DNA of 64,000 nt from Virgibacillus sp. MSP4-1. GTDB lineage: Bacteria; Bacillota; Bacilli; Bacillales; Alkalibacillaceae. The stretch covers positions 1,178,001 through 1,242,000 of the forward strand of contig NZ_CP048021.1 of assembly GCF_010092505.1 (NCBI RefSeq), written 5' to 3'. The notes beneath the pieces were generated by a model that saw only the letters and a program-made list of their open reading frames with translations, was not told where the DNA came from and ran no database searches. A program made the position numbers and the translations under genes. Shown here piece after piece: positions 25,760 through 35,777 of this stretch (position 1 is the stretch's first letter; each line of letters begins with the position of its first letter).

Positions 25760-26629
25760 TTATTCGGTAAAACTAAGTTCGCCGTTTTCCTCTAAAATCA
25801 GATTGTCAATTAAACGCGCCTTCTTAAAATAGACGGCCGTTGCAAGAATCACACGCTGATTAACGGCGTCCGTATGCTCCAGTTTTGGATAGGTTAATAA
25901 ATCAACGTAATCAATTTTACCATGAGTATGCGATTTTATGAACTGGGAAACTTCCTCTACAATCCTGTCCTTTTTTTTAATCCCATTTTTTATTAAGTCC
26001 TGTCCCTTTTTCAGAGCCTGAAAAATATGGATTGCCTGTATTTGTTCTTCTGCTGATAAATAAACATTCCGGCTGCTTTTAGCAAGACCGCTTTCTTCTC
26101 TGACTGTAGGGATTCCCCGCAATTTCACCGGGAAATTAAAATCTTTCACCAAAGCATCAACCACCGCAAACTGCTGGGCATCCTTGAGCCCAAAATACGC
26201 CCGGTCCGGTAGTACAATATGGAATAATTTAGCTAAAACCGTAACAACTCCATCAAAATGACCTTCACGGGACTGGCCGCATAAAACATTTACTCTGTTC
26301 TGCATTGTTAGACTTAGAGACATGGGAACAGGATACATTTCGTCCACAGACGGGATAAAGACTACATCCGCATTTTCCTCCTGAGCGACTTGTTCATCAT
26401 GTTCCTCATTACGGGGATAGCGTTCATAATCTTCATTTGGACCAAATTGAAGGGGATTTACAAATATACTGGTAACAAGAATATCATTCTCTTTTCTCGC
26501 AGCATTAAGTAATTTTCTATGGCCTTCATGTAAATATCCCATCGTTGCGACAAAACCAATGGATTTGTCTTCCTTTTTTAAGTCCAAGGCAAGCTGCTGC
26601 ATTTCTGTTACTGTACGTATCACTCTCAT
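25760..26629 (-). CDS. panC: Pantothenate synthetase
   Basis: A 289-residue enzyme that joins pantoate and beta-alanine using ATP. It shows [10 protein letters not shown] (28-37) with the ATP-binding histidines, the [18 protein letters not shown] block, GLKDAQQ, and KSSRNVYLS, the KMSKS-like loop. The start overlaps the panB stop in an ATGA, so the pair is translationally coupled. The normal bacterial two-step arrangement with panB and panD is complete here. Confidence 0.97.
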   Translation of the reverse strand: MRVIRTVTEMQQLALDLKKEDKSIGFVATMGYLHEGHRKLLNAARKENDILVTSIFVNPLQFGPNEDYERYPRNEEHDEQVAQEENADVVFIPSVDEMYPVPMSLSLTMQNRVNVLCGQSREGHFDGVVTVLAKLFHIVLPDRAYFGLKDAQQFAVVDALVKDFNFPVKLRGIPTVREESGLAKSSRNVYLSAEEQIQAIHIFQALKKGQDLIKNGIKKKDRIVEEVSQFIKSHTHGKIDYVDLLTYPKLEHTDAVNQRVILATAVYFKKARLIDNLILEENGELSFTE

Positions 26630-27465
26630 TTATCTTTTCCTCCATAAAGAGAAGGGATTTCCTCTTCATCCATATCATAAGCATACTCTGTTGATGGGAA
26701 AATATCCGCTTTGACTTCATTTACATATTGCTCAATCGATGAATGAATCAGGTCATTTACATTTCCATAAGGTTTTACAAACTTAGGCAGACGATCTACC
26801 CCGTATTTTAAAATATCATGGTAAACAAGAACCTGTCCGTCGCAGTGCTTGCCTGCACCAATACCAATAGTAGGAATAGAAACTGTTTCTGTAATAAGCT
26901 TTGCCAGAGGTTCAGGTACACATTCAAGAACCAATGCCATCGCCCCTGATTCTTCTACCTTTTTTGCATTTTCGATTAATTCCTCGGCGTCCTTTTTATT
27001 TTTCCCCTGTATCCGGTATCCTCCAATAACATTTACGGTCTGTGGAGTCAGGCCTAAGTGTCCTACGACAGGAATGCCTGCTTGGATAAGCAAACGGATA
27101 CTTTCTAAAACTTCTCCGGCCCCTTCAAGCTTTAATGCCTGTGCACCTGTTTCCTGAAACAATCGCTTGGCATTTTTCATCGTATCTTCCCGGGAAATAT
27201 GATAGGACATAAATGGCATATCTACTACAGTAAATGTGTCATCGGCACCGCGTTTTACAGCCTTTCCATGATGAATCATATCGTCAATCGTAACCGGAAT
27301 CGTTGAGTCATAGCCAAGCACTACATTGGCCACAGAGTCACCCACTAAAATTGTATCCACACCGGATTCCTGCGATAATTTCGCTGATGGGTAGTCATAG
27401 GCTGTGATCATCGTAATTTTCTCATTACTTTCCTTCATTTTTTGCAGCTTTGCCCGTGTTTTCAT
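26626..27465 (-). CDS. panB: Ketopantoate hydroxymethyltransferase
   Basis: A 279-residue TIM-barrel enzyme that transfers a hydroxymethyl group from methylene-tetrahydrofolate to ketoisovalerate, the first committed step of pantothenate synthesis. Metal and substrate residues lie in [39 protein letters not shown] and ALVLECVP with the catalytic glutamate. It abuts the birA stop by one base and overlaps panC by four. Confidence 0.97.
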   Translation of the reverse strand: MKTRAKLQKMKESNEKITMITAYDYPSAKLSQESGVDTILVGDSVANVVLGYDSTIPVTIDDMIHHGKAVKRGADDTFTVVDMPFMSYHISREDTMKNAKRLFQETGAQALKLEGAGEVLESIRLLIQAGIPVVGHLGLTPQTVNVIGGYRIQGKNKKDAEELIENAKKVEESGAMALVLECVPEPLAKLITETVSIPTIGIGAGKHCDGQVLVYHDILKYGVDRLPKFVKPYGNVNDLIHSSIEQYVNEVKADIFPSTEYAYDMDEEEIPSLYGGKDK

Positions 27466-28455
27466 CTATTTTATCCCCCGTTTCCAATCAATTTCAGCTG
27501 AATAAAGAACTTCACGCTTTCCTGATTGATCCACAACGATAAGTGCACCGTCTTCCTGTATTCCTATCAAAACAGCATCCCACTCATAATTCCGCGTTTT
27601 TACTGTAACCGTTTCACCTATTCGGTAGGCAGCCGTTTCCCAATAAGGCTTAACAGCAGAAAAGCCTTCTTCCATAAATTGATCATAGATCGTTTCCATT
27701 TCTTTTAAAACTTTCTGAATTAAGGTCTCTCTTTGAAACGATGAGCCGGTTTCTATTTTTACAGACGTTGCGATATCTTTTAATGAAACTGGAATGTCCT
27801 CCTGATCCTGATTTACATTTATCCCCATACCGATGATGACATACTCAATCAGATCCTGTTCAGCCTGCATTTCTGTTAGAATACCAGCAAGCTTCCTGTC
27901 ATTGAGAAATATGTCATTTGGCCACTTAATCCTGGCTTCTGCCTGACAAACTCCTTTAAGCATTCGAGTAATCGATACAGCACTGGCTAAGGTTAACTGT
28001 GGGGCACGCTGAGGTTCAATATCAGGTCGTAAAATCAAACTCATCCAGATGCCCTTGCCCTTTTGCGAATCCCAGGGGCGATGAAGCCTTCCCCGTCCTT
28101 TTAATTGTTCATCAGCGACTACAACCGTCCCGTGATCGGCTCCTTCTCTAGCCAACTGATGAGCAATCGTTTGAGTAGAATCTATCTGATCCTTATAGTA
28201 CATCTCCTGACCCAGCCATTTTGTATGTAAGTCCCATTGAATCGTATTAATGCTCATTTTGTCAGGAAAGGATACAATACGGTAGCCCTTTCTGGAGACC
28301 CCTTCTATTTGATAGCCTTCCTGCTCCAATGCTTTCATGTGTTTCCAAATGGCAGCACGGGAAATATGCAGTTCCTCCGACAATCGCTGACCTGATACAA
28401 AGGAATCCTTTGCATTTGCCAGCAGGGTAATCAGTTTTTTTCTCGTCGATTCCAT
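27466..28455 (-). CDS. birA: Biotin-[acetyl-CoA-carboxylase] ligase / biotin repressor
   Basis: A 329-residue bifunctional protein. An N-terminal winged-helix DNA-binding domain (about 1-60, HISRAAIWKHMKALEQEGY) allows it to repress biotin genes. The central ligase domain has the biotinyl-AMP loop GRGRLHR (about 120-126) and KWPNDIFLNDRKLAGIL. The C-terminal SH3-like domain completes it. I placed the start at ATG 28455, where MESTRKKLI aligns with B. subtilis BirA; an ATG four codons earlier is possible. The start lies within the 3' end of cca, so the two are coupled. Confidence 0.95.
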   Translation of the reverse strand: MESTRKKLITLLANAKDSFVSGQRLSEELHISRAAIWKHMKALEQEGYQIEGVSRKGYRIVSFPDKMSINTIQWDLHTKWLGQEMYYKDQIDSTQTIAHQLAREGADHGTVVVADEQLKGRGRLHRPWDSQKGKGIWMSLILRPDIEPQRAPQLTLASAVSITRMLKGVCQAEARIKWPNDIFLNDRKLAGILTEMQAEQDLIEYVIIGMGINVNQDQEDIPVSLKDIATSVKIETGSSFQRETLIQKVLKEMETIYDQFMEEGFSAVKPYWETAAYRIGETVTVKTRNYEWDAVLIGIQEDGALIVVDQSGKREVLYSAEIDWKRGIK

Positions 28456-29636
28456 TGTTCCACCCATTCCATTATGGTTTGTTTTTCATTTTGCAAATTC
28501 CCATTAATGACTTGTCTTTCAATCTCATCCAGCCATTCACGCACCCAAGGTCCTGGTTTGCGATCAGGATAAAGCCTTTTCATCTCATGACCATTGATGT
28601 TCAAATCATTCCGGTTTTTAATCGGTAATTGATGATAGGCACGTTCTACTTCTCTTACTGTTAGTTGGGAATTTTCGGTTAAAACGGTTACCAAATGTAC
28701 AAATTCTTGAAACAGTTCCGGCCTTAAACGATATAAAGTTTCCGGTGTCAGTCCCTGAACTCTGTAAAGCTGATAACCATTAATCAAGTCATACGATCGA
28801 TGTTTAACCGCTTTTGACAGCTTCCACCTTTTACACCAGTCATCAATGGATACGGTTGGATAAAACAGATGCATACAGGCAATCGCCTCTGCTAAGCTGT
28901 AAAAGGGAGAAGAGATATGACTCAGGCACTTTTGAATAAGGGAATGATATTGTTTAAAAACAGGTAAGGACTGCCAAATATCAGTCTCATGGAAAATCGT
29001 CAGTGCCTTTAGAATATACGGGGCCTTCCAGAGCTTTTCCATTTCTGCTGCAATACGCTCTACGGCAATCTTTTCCAGTAAATGACGGTTCCGGAAACTA
29101 GCGTCTTCAGCCTCTTTTCCTAAATGAAAGCCTAATTGACTCACAAAACGCAGAGCTCTCATCATCCGGAGTGGATCCTCCTGAAAACGTTCATCTGCGT
29201 TGCGAACTGTTTCAATCCTTTTTTCGTTCATGTGTATCTGGCCTTCATATGGGTCAATAAGTCTGCCATCTTTGTCCATGGCAATCGCGTTCATGGTAAA
29301 ATCCCGTCTGGACAAATCCTCGTGAATATCCTTCACAAACTCAACGCTTTCAGGATGACGAAAATCTATGTAATCACTTTCCGTACGAAAGGTCGTTACT
29401 TCATACGAAATATGATGATATCTGATTATGACCGTACCGTGCTCAATCCCAATTGGTATCGTCTTATCAAATATCTTCTGCACCTGTTCAGGGGTTGCAT
29501 TTGTTGCAATGTCCACATCATCTATGGTCCGGTTTAACAAACTGTCGCGAACCGATCCTCCTACAAAAAAGGCCTGAAACCCATGTTCTTCCAGCTTCTC
29601 TAATACAGGGATAGCTTCTTTAAATTCTGGTTTCAT
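28431..29636 (-). CDS. cca: CCA-adding tRNA nucleotidyltransferase
   Basis: A 401-residue class II nucleotidyltransferase that builds or repairs the CCA end of tRNAs. The head domain has VGGSVRDSLL (25-34) with the metal-binding Asp40-Val-Asp42 pair, the RRDFTMNAIA block, and RFQEDPLRMMRALRF. The ribonucleotide-selecting EDxxR (EDPLR) is present, which points to CCA-adding rather than poly(A) activity. Sits between bshA and birA as in B. subtilis. Confidence 0.95.
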   Translation of the reverse strand: MKPEFKEAIPVLEKLEEHGFQAFFVGGSVRDSLLNRTIDDVDIATNATPEQVQKIFDKTIPIGIEHGTVIIRYHHISYEVTTFRTESDYIDFRHPESVEFVKDIHEDLSRRDFTMNAIAMDKDGRLIDPYEGQIHMNEKRIETVRNADERFQEDPLRMMRALRFVSQLGFHLGKEAEDASFRNRHLLEKIAVERIAAEMEKLWKAPYILKALTIFHETDIWQSLPVFKQYHSLIQKCLSHISSPFYSLAEAIACMHLFYPTVSIDDWCKRWKLSKAVKHRSYDLINGYQLYRVQGLTPETLYRLRPELFQEFVHLVTVLTENSQLTVREVERAYHQLPIKNRNDLNINGHEMKRLYPDRKPGPWVREWLDEIERQVINGNLQNEKQTIMEWVEQWNRREKN

Positions 29637-29645
29637 ATCTATTCA

Positions 29646-30785
29646 TCATCCTTCAGCTAAGAGAGATTCGTAGAGCTGTTCATATTGCTTAACAATACGT
29701 TCAGATGCAAATTCACGATGTACCCGTTGCCTGGCTGCATGCGAAAATTGCTTCCACAAATCCTTATCTGATAAAAGTTTTACAGCTTTACTACTGATGT
29801 TATCAATATCCTGAACAGAGCATACAAACCCCGTTTCCTGATTCTGAATCACTTCCGGTATCCCGCCAATATTCGTTCCGATGCATGGTACGCCGCCTGC
29901 CATTGCCTCTAAAAGAACCAGTCCAAAGCTTTCCTTCTCTGAAAGCAGCAATTTAAGATCGGCAATCGAAAATAATTCTGACACATTTTCCTGTTTCCCC
30001 AAAAACAGAACATTTTCTTCAATCCCTAATTCTCTTACTAATTCCCGAACTGCGATATATTCGGGTCCATCCCCCACTAATAAAAGTCTTGCCGGCATTT
30101 TGTTAACAATATTGGCGAACACACGAATGACATCCGGAACTCTTTTCACCTTACGAAAATTAGAAATGTGGATCACTACTTTTTCATATTCCTTAATGCC
30201 TAGATTTTCTTTCAGTTCATGACTTTGATGCCTCTTGTAGTCTCGTTCATCAACAAAATTGTAAATGACGTTCATACGCTTTCTGACGCCAACTAAATCT
30301 TCCGTTTGCTTCTTTAAACTATTCGATACGGTTGTTACACAATCTGATTCTTCAATTCCATAACGTATGATATTTTTCAGGCTTAAGTCCACACCTAATA
30401 CGGTAATATCAGTCCCATGAAGCGTCGTTACAATTTTTACATCACGCTTTGCCATTTGTTTTGCTAAAATAGCACAGACAGCATGAGGAACCGCGTAATG
30501 AACATGCAAAATATCAAGCTGTTCCTGATCAATTACATCTGCCATCTTACTTGCCAATGCTAAATCGTAAGGAGGATGCTGAAAGACAGGATAATTACTT
30601 ACCTCCACTTCATGAAAATAAATATTTGAATACAGCTTTGTTAAACGAAACGGCATATTAGAAGAAATAAAATGAATCTGATGCCCTTTCTCAGCCAGTA
30701 ATTTACCCAGTTCTGTTGCGATGACACCTGATCCTCCAACAGAAGGATAGCAGGTAATACCTATTCTTAATCCGATTTTCCTCAC
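29646..30785 (-). CDS. bshA: Bacillithiol biosynthesis glycosyltransferase BshA
   Basis: A 379-residue GT4 glycosyltransferase that transfers GlcNAc from UDP-GlcNAc to L-malate, the first step to the thiol cofactor bacillithiol. The N-terminal [45 protein letters not shown] and [19 protein letters not shown] blocks are closely similar to B. subtilis BshA. Its start is uncertain. GTG 30785 gives the family length and alignment but a weak ribosome site; GTG 30842 extends 19 codons into mgsA and has GGAG ahead. The deacetylase gene bshB1, expected between mgsA and bshA, is not here. Confidence 0.93.
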   Translation of the reverse strand: MRKIGLRIGITCYPSVGGSGVIATELGKLLAEKGHQIHFISSNMPFRLTKLYSNIYFHEVEVSNYPVFQHPPYDLALASKMADVIDQEQLDILHVHYAVPHAVCAILAKQMAKRDVKIVTTLHGTDITVLGVDLSLKNIIRYGIEESDCVTTVSNSLKKQTEDLVGVRKRMNVIYNFVDERDYKRHQSHELKENLGIKEYEKVVIHISNFRKVKRVPDVIRVFANIVNKMPARLLLVGDGPEYIAVRELVRELGIEENVLFLGKQENVSELFSIADLKLLLSEKESFGLVLLEAMAGGVPCIGTNIGGIPEVIQNQETGFVCSVQDIDNISSKAVKLLSDKDLWKQFSHAARQRVHREFASERIVKQYEQLYESLLAEG

Positions 30786-30810
30786 CCTAACTAATGCTGT
30801 CTTAACCTGT

Positions 30811-31206
30811 TTACTTAAAGACTTCACGCCATTGAAAATCACCGCGCTCCATCCCGTGAATCATAACCTCTGCTGCTGCAAGGTTGGTTGCTAAAGGGAT
30901 TTTGTATACATCACAAAGCCTCAATAATGCACTCACATCCGGTTCATGAGGCTGAGCAGTTAAAGGATCTCTAAAAAAAATGACGATATCCATTTCATTC
31001 TCAGCAATCATCGCTCCAATCTGCTGGTCTCCCCCGAGAGGGCCTGACTGGAACCGGTGCACAGGTAAACCAACCTTCTCTACTACCTGCTCCCCCGTCG
31101 TTCCCGTGGCATATAATTGATGTCCTGAAAAAATAGACCTGTAAGCTAATACAAAATTCACAAGCTCAATCTTCTTTTTATCGTGGGCAATTAAGGCTAT
31201 TTTCAA
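30811..31206 (-). CDS. mgsA: Methylglyoxal synthase
   Basis: A 131-residue enzyme that converts dihydroxyacetone phosphate to methylglyoxal and phosphate, bypassing lower glycolysis. It shows IAHDKKK (6-12) with His8, phosphate-binding TGTTGE (34-39), catalytic Asp60 in [11 protein letters not shown], and DIVIFFRDP. Located between dapB and bshA as in B. subtilis, which is fitting because bacillithiol helps detoxify methylglyoxal. Confidence 0.96.
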   Translation of the reverse strand: MKIALIAHDKKKIELVNFVLAYRSIFSGHQLYATGTTGEQVVEKVGLPVHRFQSGPLGGDQQIGAMIAENEMDIVIFFRDPLTAQPHEPDVSALLRLCDVYKIPLATNLAAAEVMIHGMERGDFQWREVFK

Positions 31207-31218
31207 ATTGATTCCCCT

Positions 31219-32025
31219 CTATTCCAATAAATTTTCAAGTCCGTAGACAAAAGCATTAACCTTTTGGACCTGATCAACAGCAAGCTTAACACCGCTCATA
31301 AAGGACTGTCTGTGATAGGAATCATGCTTGATCGTCAGTCCTTGTCCAGTGCCTCCAAAAATAACTTCCTGATGAGCAATCAGACCAGGCAGCCGGACAC
31401 TATGTATTTTCATCCCGTCTTCATCGGCTCCGCGGGCTCCTGCTAACGTTTCCTTTTCTTCAGGGTGCCCCTGTTTTTTGCTTTCTCTTACCTGCTCAAT
31501 AAGTTTAGCGGTTTTAACAGCTGTCCCTGATGGTGCATCCAATTTCTGATCATGATGTTTTTCAATGATCTCAACATCGGGAAAGTATTTTGCTGCCCAT
31601 TTTGCGAATTGCATCATTAATACAGCACCAACAGCAAAGTTTGGAGCAATGACAGCTCCCAGTTCCTTTAGCTCGGTTAAACGTTGAATATCCGTCAATT
31701 GTTCATCTGAAAAACCGCTCGTCCCAACAACCGGCCGTACACCATTTTCAAGTGCCAAACGTGTATGATTGTAGCCTGCTTCTGGTGAAGTTAAATCAAT
31801 CAGGACATCTGCACCTGCTTCCTGTAAAGCAGTTTCTGCATCTGTATAGATCAGTGCATCTAAATTTGGAAGACCTTCTAGATCGTTAACATTCATTCCC
31901 TCATTTTTTCGGTCAATACATCCCACTAAACGATAATTTTCTGTTCGTTCTATTAAGTGTAAGGCTTCACTCCCCATTTTACCCCTTGGTCCTGCAACGA
32001 TAATATTAATCATCCTGTTCACCAT
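31219..32025 (-). CDS. dapB: 4-hydroxy-tetrahydrodipicolinate reductase
   Basis: A 268-residue NAD(P)H enzyme of lysine and diaminopimelate synthesis. It has the dinucleotide-binding VAGPRGKMG (10-18), VVGTSGF, the catalytic [13 protein letters not shown] block and a C-terminal FMSGVKLAV. The GTG start at 32025 gives the same N-terminal length as B. subtilis DapB; an ATG four codons in (32013) is nearly as good. It overlaps the end of ypjD by 20 bp. Also supplies dipicolinate precursors for spores. Confidence 0.96.
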   Translation of the reverse strand: MVNRMINIIVAGPRGKMGSEALHLIERTENYRLVGCIDRKNEGMNVNDLEGLPNLDALIYTDAETALQEAGADVLIDLTSPEAGYNHTRLALENGVRPVVGTSGFSDEQLTDIQRLTELKELGAVIAPNFAVGAVLMMQFAKWAAKYFPDVEIIEKHHDQKLDAPSGTAVKTAKLIEQVRESKKQGHPEEKETLAGARGADEDGMKIHSVRLPGLIAHQEVIFGGTGQGLTIKHDSYHRQSFMSGVKLAVDQVQKVNAFVYGLENLLE

Positions 32026-32362
32026 CCTGTTCGCTTAATTTAGTCCATCTGTTTTTATCTCTTGTCTCAAATTTTGTCATAGCAGTATGAAATGATTCGC
32101 CTAAATCAATATTTAATGAATTGGCAAAGCAGGCCAGCACAAACAGTAAATCTCCCAGTTCTTCCTCAACCGTATTTTCTTTTTCTGATTTCTTTTTTGG
32201 CTTTTCTCCATAAAAATGATTAATCTCTCGGGCTAATTCTCCTGTCTCTTCTGTCAGTCTCGCCATTAAACTTAAAGGAGAAAAATAGCCTTCTTTAAAC
32301 TGAGATATGTACTGGTCGACTCGTTTCTGCATTTCCTTCGTTGTATATTCGATATTTGACAT
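32006..32362 (-). CDS. ypjD: MazG-like nucleotide pyrophosphohydrolase YpjD
   Basis: A 118-residue MazG/all-alpha NTP pyrophosphatase-like protein. Metal-binding glutamates appear as [10 protein letters not shown] (29-38) and [13 protein letters not shown] (about 66-78), the EExxE...ExxD pattern. A charged [10 protein letters not shown] loop lies between. The physiological nucleotide is unknown. It is first in the ypjD-dapB-mgsA-bshA-cca-birA-panBCD series, whose tight spacing suggests a long transcript. The expected MazG motif residues are intact. Confidence 0.88.
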   Translation of the reverse strand: MSNIEYTTKEMQKRVDQYISQFKEGYFSPLSLMARLTEETGELAREINHFYGEKPKKKSEKENTVEEELGDLLFVLACFANSLNIDLGESFHTAMTKFETRDKNRWTKLSEQDGEQDD

Positions 32363-32493
32363 GTAAATCCCTCTTTCAAATACTGGTCACATTAATGGTA
32401 GCTAAACTTGACAATTTTGACAAATCTTTTATTTCGCTTTATTGACATCATTTACTCTCTTTTTTAAAAACCACATATAAAGTTAAAACTAAT

Positions 32494-32522
32494 TTGCTCT
32501 GCTATGGTGCACAATTTATAAT
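32494..32522 (+). promoter_or_regulatory. Candidate SigA promoter of ypjC
   Basis: TTGCTC (32494-32499), 17-bp spacer and a consensus TATAAT (32517-32522), 35 bp before the ypjC ATG. It lies in the 195-bp divergent region shared with ypjD. Confidence 0.55.
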
Positions 32523-32557
32523 GAGTACTGATGTATATTAGAAGTCGAGGTGACAAC

Positions 32558-33427
32558 ATGATAAAAGGTATAAACGCAAAAAATATTTTCTTTATTTTAT
32601 TGGGGTCAGCTATTTTTTCATTTGGAATTGTCCATTTTAATATGCAAAATAATTTGGCTGAAGGCGGGTTCACCGGGATCACCCTCCTGTTATACTACCT
32701 CTTTAACTGGGATCCTGCTGTGATGAATATTGTGTTAAACATTCCTGTTTTCATTGTGGGCTGGAAGCTCCTCGGAAGATTAACCTTTATTTATACCCTG
32801 ATAGGGACGATTGCTGTTTCCGTCTTTCTATGGGTTTTTCAGACCTATAAATTTTCCTTTTCGCTTGAAAATGATATGACGCTAGCTGCGTTATTTGCCG
32901 GTATTTTTGTCGGTGTAGGACTGGGAATTATTTTTCGGTATGGGGGCACGACAGGCGGATCTGATATTATTGCCCGGCTGGCGAATAAATACATCGGCTG
33001 GAGCATTGGCAGAGCTATGTTTTTATTTGACGCATTTGTTATTATTTCATCGATTATTTTGTATTTGGAACCGGTGGAAGGAATGTACACTTTAGTAGCA
33101 GTCTATATTGGTGCACGAGTCATTGATTTTCTTCAGGAAGGCGCATATGCAGCAAGAGGAGCAACCATTATATCTGAGAACAGTCAGCAAATCGCTGATA
33201 CCGTTTTAAAAGAGATGGATCGCGGCGTTACGATATTAGAGGGACGGGGCAGCTACACCGGAGCCAAACGGGATGTTTTATATTGTGTTGTTGCCAGAAA
33301 TGAAATTGTCCGGTTAAAAACGATTATTAATTCTATTGATCCTCACGCTTTTGTCGCTTTAAGTTCTGTCCATGATGTCATGGGTGAAGGGTTTACCCTC
33401 GATGAAGATAAAAATCCGATTGAATAA
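32558..33427 (+). CDS. ypjC: YitT-family membrane protein YpjC
   Basis: A 289-residue integral membrane protein with five or six helices in the first 190 residues. A soluble C-terminal DUF2179 domain follows (about 210-285, with ATIISENSQQIADTVLKEMD and YCVVARNEIVRLKTIINSID). The family's function is unclear. The GGTTGGSDIIARL loop is conserved. The frame is open for nine codons upstream, but GAGGTG seven bases before this ATG fixes the start. It stands alone on the plus strand within the minus-strand cluster and ends at a bidirectional terminator. Confidence 0.92.
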   Translation: MIKGINAKNIFFILLGSAIFSFGIVHFNMQNNLAEGGFTGITLLLYYLFNWDPAVMNIVLNIPVFIVGWKLLGRLTFIYTLIGTIAVSVFLWVFQTYKFSFSLENDMTLAALFAGIFVGVGLGIIFRYGGTTGGSDIIARLANKYIGWSIGRAMFLFDAFVIISSIILYLEPVEGMYTLVAVYIGARVIDFLQEGAYAARGATIISENSQQIADTVLKEMDRGVTILEGRGSYTGAKRDVLYCVVARNEIVRLKTIINSIDPHAFVALSSVHDVMGEGFTLDEDKNPIE

Positions 33428-33456
33428 CTCCAACCATCATACTCGTAAGACAGTAT

Positions 33457-33489
33457 AAAACCCTGGCACTTATAGTACCAGGGTTTTTT
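33457..33489. terminator. Bidirectional terminator between ypjC and the zinc peptidase gene
   Basis: A 9-bp stem (AAACCCTGG, 33458-33466, with CCAGGGTTT, 33478-33486) has U-rich tails on both strands and separates two convergent genes. Confidence 0.88.
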
Positions 33490-33490
33490 A

Positions 33491-34183
33491 TTAATCATCA
33501 TTCATACCAACAAAAACTAACACAAAACGCAGAAGTTCCAGTAATGCTGTAATCGCTGCTGCTACATAGGTCAGTGCAGCTGCGTTAAGTACTTTTTTCG
33601 TTTCTCCGTGTTCATTATTTCTAATTACACCTGTGGAAACCAGTTGTTCCATCGCTCTTGAAGAAGCGTTATATTCTACTGGTAATGTTACCATTTGGAA
33701 TAAAACGGCAGCTGACATAAAGATAATTCCAGCCAGAATGAGGCCTGAAGAATACATGAGTATACCTGCAATAATGATGATATAAGACATATTTGAGCCT
33801 AAATTGGCAATAGGCACTAAAGCATGTCTGAAACGCAGAAATGCATAGCTTTCGGCATCCTGAATGGCATGGCCTACCTCGTGAGCTGCAATAGCAGCTG
33901 CTGCCTGTGAATGTCCATGATAGTTATCTGTTGATAAGCGAACGGTTTTCGATCTTGGATCATAGTGGTCTGACATTACGCCCCGAACCTCTTCTATTTG
34001 TACATCAAATAGTCCATTTTCATCAAGAATTTTTCGTGCAACCTGTGCACCTGTCATCATAGATGAATTTTGGATTTTCGAGTGTTTCTTATACGTCTTC
34101 TTAACCTTGGATTGTGCCCACAAAGGTAAAATAAGAAGGATCGCAAAATAAACAAGAAATCCACCCATGCCTGCCATTAGCAA
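33491..34183 (-). CDS. Neutral zinc metallopeptidase, YugP family
   Basis: A 230-residue membrane protein with an N-terminal helix, a zinc-binding HEVGH (101-105) in a short cytosolic or membrane-proximal domain, and further helices (about 125-165 and 200-225). The family is named for B. subtilis YugP, which is encoded elsewhere in that genome. Substrate unknown. Here it sits between ypjC and ypjB, so this copy appears relocated or specific to this lineage. No co-transcribed partner other than possibly ypjB (53 bp upstream). Confidence 0.9.
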   Translation of the reverse strand: MLMAGMGGFLVYFAILLILPLWAQSKVKKTYKKHSKIQNSSMMTGAQVARKILDENGLFDVQIEEVRGVMSDHYDPRSKTVRLSTDNYHGHSQAAAAIAAHEVGHAIQDAESYAFLRFRHALVPIANLGSNMSYIIIIAGILMYSSGLILAGIIFMSAAVLFQMVTLPVEYNASSRAMEQLVSTGVIRNNEHGETKKVLNAAALTYVAAAITALLELLRFVLVFVGMNDD

Positions 34184-34236
34184 CTCTCCTCCATTGTTAT
34201 CTATATTTCTGTATAATCAAATTATAGACAATGGGA

Positions 34237-35022
34237 TTATAAATCGTCAACTTTTTTGATCTTCTTCTCTTTCTTTTCCCCTTTATATTTTCTCCATCCC
34301 ACATATAACAATGTGAAGATTATCACGCCACCTACAGAGAAAATTAACCAGGCGAAGGAGGCATCATCATCTTTTTCGTTACTTACAGGTGTGTCGAGCT
34401 GATTAAACGTTTCAAGCATAACATTTAAGGCATGGAGCATATCTTCTTCATTCTCAATTTGATTTAAATTTACAAATTGTTCATCCAGTTTTGACCAAAG
34501 CCTGGTATCCTCCCTGATCTTTATGGCAGGATAAACAATGCTGTAGAGATCCATAACCTGGGAAAACTCTGCCGGTAAACTTCGAGTCTCACTTTGCAGG
34601 CCGTTCGTTATCTGATTCTTCAGTTCATTATTCCATTTAGCCACCATTTGACTGTCAGGGTTTTTGGCACTCTCCATCATAAGGACAAATGCCAGTGCCT
34701 TGTCCACTTTTAATTCATGATTTTCAATATCAGATTGCAGATGCCTAATGGTATTTTCAGTATTATCAATAACATATTCCAGCTTTTCTTCCGACAAAGA
34801 CAAATGATTCGTTTGCAAGGCCGTAACAATCTGATTTAACTTTTCTCCGGCTGCCTCATACTTTTTGGCATCAGTCAGTTCATAAACCGTGTAAACTTCA
34901 TTCAGCAGATTATAGGGTTGTCCTTCCTGATGATGGGCAAAAACAGGTATAGTCATGGCTGTTAATAAAATGACCGAAAACATCAGTACTGATAGCTTAG
35001 CTTTTTGATTTTTTATTACCAT
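34237..35022 (-). CDS. ypjB: Sporulation protein YpjB
   Basis: A 261-residue protein with a signal peptide (about 1-29, ending PVFAHH), an extracytoplasmic helical region and one C-terminal membrane helix (about 228-246) followed by a lysine-rich cytosolic tail. This topology and the NLLNEVYTVYELTDAKKYEA start match B. subtilis YpjB, a SigE-controlled protein needed for efficient sporulation whose mechanism is unknown. Next to ypjA as in B. subtilis. Confidence 0.85.
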   Translation of the reverse strand: MVIKNQKAKLSVLMFSVILLTAMTIPVFAHHQEGQPYNLLNEVYTVYELTDAKKYEAAGEKLNQIVTALQTNHLSLSEEKLEYVIDNTENTIRHLQSDIENHELKVDKALAFVLMMESAKNPDSQMVAKWNNELKNQITNGLQSETRSLPAEFSQVMDLYSIVYPAIKIREDTRLWSKLDEQFVNLNQIENEEDMLHALNVMLETFNQLDTPVSNEKDDDASFAWLIFSVGGVIIFTLLYVGWRKYKGEKKEKKIKKVDDL

Positions 35023-35089
35023 AAGACTTGTCCCCTCTCCTTACACACTACTAATAAAACGGTATGCAGGTCGGGGAATATGTAGAACC

Positions 35090-35674
35090 TTAACTTTTGC
35101 TAAATGTTTTTCTTACATTCATGAAATAAACAAGTCCAATCGAAAACATACTTAACCAGAATGTAAAGTATCCAATTTCATTCATATACTCCATAAGATC
35201 CCCATAAACTGGCATCATTTCAAATACATAATCAATCACATCATTATGTAGCGTCCACACTGCAGCAACTACTAAGTGTCTCAGTTTTATTTTATAGAAA
35301 GGTGTATAAAGCACAGCCTGAACAGCCATAGCACCATGAGAAATAATAAGCATCAAAGCAACCGGGCTTAAGGATCCATTCATAAGGAACGTCAGCCCAT
35401 TCATGACAACCGCCCAAATCCCGTACTTTACTAAAGTAACAAACCCAAGCGCTTCAATATATGGAGCATTCTTATCCAAAAGAAAAAACAGCAAGACGAT
35501 AACAAAAAATAAACTTGCTGTTGGACTATCGGGGACAAAGATCAAAAATTTCGCAGGTGTGACAGACAGTTGACTGTCATACCATAGATATCCATAAACC
35601 GTTCCAAGAAGGTTGATAACAAATAACAATAACAGAAATCGCTTATCCATAAACAACGCTTTATATATACTCAT
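35090..35674 (-). CDS. ypjA: YpjA, polytopic membrane protein (DUF1405)
   Basis: A 194-residue membrane protein with about six helices, matching DUF1405/YpjA of Bacillaceae. Function unknown. Conserved segments are YGYLWYDSQL near residue 27, FLIFVPDSPTASLFF and LHNDVIDYVFEMMPVYGDLM. It lies downstream of qcrC in the order qcrABC-ypjA-ypjB, separated from qcrC by a hairpin. Confidence 0.87.
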   Translation of the reverse strand: MSIYKALFMDKRFLLLLFVINLLGTVYGYLWYDSQLSVTPAKFLIFVPDSPTASLFFVIVLLFFLLDKNAPYIEALGFVTLVKYGIWAVVMNGLTFLMNGSLSPVALMLIISHGAMAVQAVLYTPFYKIKLRHLVVAAVWTLHNDVIDYVFEMMPVYGDLMEYMNEIGYFTFWLSMFSIGLVYFMNVRKTFSKS

Positions 35675-35697
35675 AGATATAACCCCTCATACGTGAA

Positions 35698-35727
35698 AGG
35701 AAGCTGACCACATACAGCCAGCTTCCT
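35698..35727 (-). terminator. Hairpin downstream of qcrABC
   Basis: A perfect 9-bp stem (AGGAAGCTG, 35698-35706, with CAGCTTCCT, 35719-35727). The minus-strand tail is only CTTTCAC, so it may be a partial terminator. Confidence 0.65.
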
Positions 35728-35777
35728 CTAATTACAATGATTATGTCGTTCTTATGATAAGTAGTACTTGCCACCCA

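Noticed and set aside
29136-29537. 133-codon plus-strand frame
   Set aside because: Antisense to the conserved catalytic core of cca; no ribosome site.
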